This document shows positions 24,048-24,419 of a DNA stretch of 24,419 nucleotides, piece by piece. The stretch's first letter is position 1. The number at the start of each line of letters is the position of its first letter. The stretch is from Bacteroidota bacterium (GTDB lineage Bacteria; Bacteroidota; Bacteroidia; Bacteroidales; WCHB1-69). The DNA is taken from contig JAEZOU010000022.1 in assembly GCA_023413895.1 (NCBI GenBank), positions 1 through 24,419 on the forward strand, given 5' to 3'. A program made the position numbers and the translations under genes. A model generated the notes under the pieces. The model did no database searches and was not told the origin of the DNA. It saw only the letters and a list, made by a program, of their open reading frames with translations.

Positions 24048-24419
24048 TCAAAACTCCAAATAGGGTTTCAGCTTTGCTATCAGTTCTGCATACGCATTCG
24101 TAATCTCCTGGAAATGGTATATATCCCTGATTTTACCTTTTCGCTCGCGATGATTGACAATCAATTTTGCCAAATAACCATCTAAATAGGGATGCGCCGC
24201 TAACGTTTTGTAGTCTGCTGTATTGACATTTATCTTTCTTACTGAAGAAAAATCAATATAAAAAAACTTCTGAAGAAGTTCATCTTCAATATTTTGCAAA
24301 ATATAAACCTCACGAACTTGTTCAAAAGTGGTAAAACCGCCCAATTGGTCACGATACTCTATCAATTTCTGCGCTCGTTTAGCTCCAAATTGTGGCACAT
24401 TCAGCACATCAATCGAATC
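24048..24419 (-). CDS. Helix-hairpin-helix (ComEA-like) protein, C-terminal part
   Basis: The frame is open to the right edge of the window, so the true start lies outside; at the edge it reads DSIDVLNVPQFGAKRAQKLI. It holds at least two helix-hairpin-helix units: LNVPQFGAKRAQKLIEYRDQ with LGGFTTFEQVREVY, and INVNTADYKTLAAHPYLDGY with LAKLIVNHRERKGKI. The IDVLN and INVNTA starts are typical of ComEA-type DNA-binding domains. Bacteroidota have many such proteins with several HhH units after a membrane anchor. The visible 124 residues do not tell whether it takes part in DNA uptake or another DNA-binding task. It is convergent with the C-S lyase. Confidence 0.88.
   Translation of the reverse strand, partial: DSIDVLNVPQFGAKRAQKLIEYRDQLGGFTTFEQVREVYILQNIEDELLQKFFYIDFSSVRKINVNTADYKTLAAHPYLDGYLAKLIVNHRERKGKIRDIYHFQEITNAYAELIAKLKPYLEF

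Noticed and set aside
1..24419. CRISPR array or insertion sequence
   Set aside because: No series of regularly spaced identical repeats and no transposase gene or matching terminal repeats were seen; the two-copy element lacks any coding sequence.

Overview
The window looks like chromosomal DNA of an AT-rich, probably anaerobic member of the Bacteroidota, most likely Bacteroidales. The signs are: several TAnnTTTG promoter boxes (the Bacteroidetes -7 type) and few Shine-Dalgarno sites; a gingipain-like protease with a type IX secretion C-terminal domain; genes of largely Bacteroidota-restricted families (DUF4290, BT_3928-like, DUF6567-like); an NQR subunit; and a beta-keto acid cleavage enzyme of the lysine-fermentation type. 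No species can be named from the sequence alone.

Layout. 1-376: a broken N-terminal piece of a phage tail tape-measure protein. 446-3058 (minus): a secreted HSL-type esterase with an SDR oxidoreductase, then a GNAT acetyltransferase, with a structured repeat (copy A) between the last two. 3302-9869 (minus): a locus of seven consecutive exported proteins (one with a frameshift) behind a small HTH regulator. Its members include an FGE-like domain protein, a BamE-like lipoprotein, an NTF2-like protein and a Pro/Ala-linker protein. 9870-10603: a long non-coding stretch rich in inverted repeats. 10604-12067 (minus): kce and a solitary nqrE with its own promoter and terminator. 12180-12332 (minus): tRNA-Arg(TCT) and tRNA-Pro(CGG). 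12482-13967 (minus): sirtuin and aspartyl dipeptidase. 13968-14404: a divergent intergenic region with the second repeat copy (B). 14405-24044 (plus): a close-packed run of gingipain-like protease, duplicated DUF1599 protein, BT_3928-like DoxX/MauE membrane protein, DUF4290 protein, NatA/NatB-type ABC exporter and MalY/PatB C-S lyase. 24048-24419 (minus): the C-terminal part of a ComEA-like helix-hairpin-helix protein that runs off the window.

The most interesting signals are: (i) the two copies of an intergenic element with conserved blocks at almost identical spacing, nested inverted repeats and variable filler; (ii) the exported-protein locus, which has no function I can name; (iii) a frameshift inside the signal peptide of one lipoprotein of that locus; and (iv) the pairing of an orphan nqrE with kce. 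All statements rest on reading by eye; no search or folding was run.
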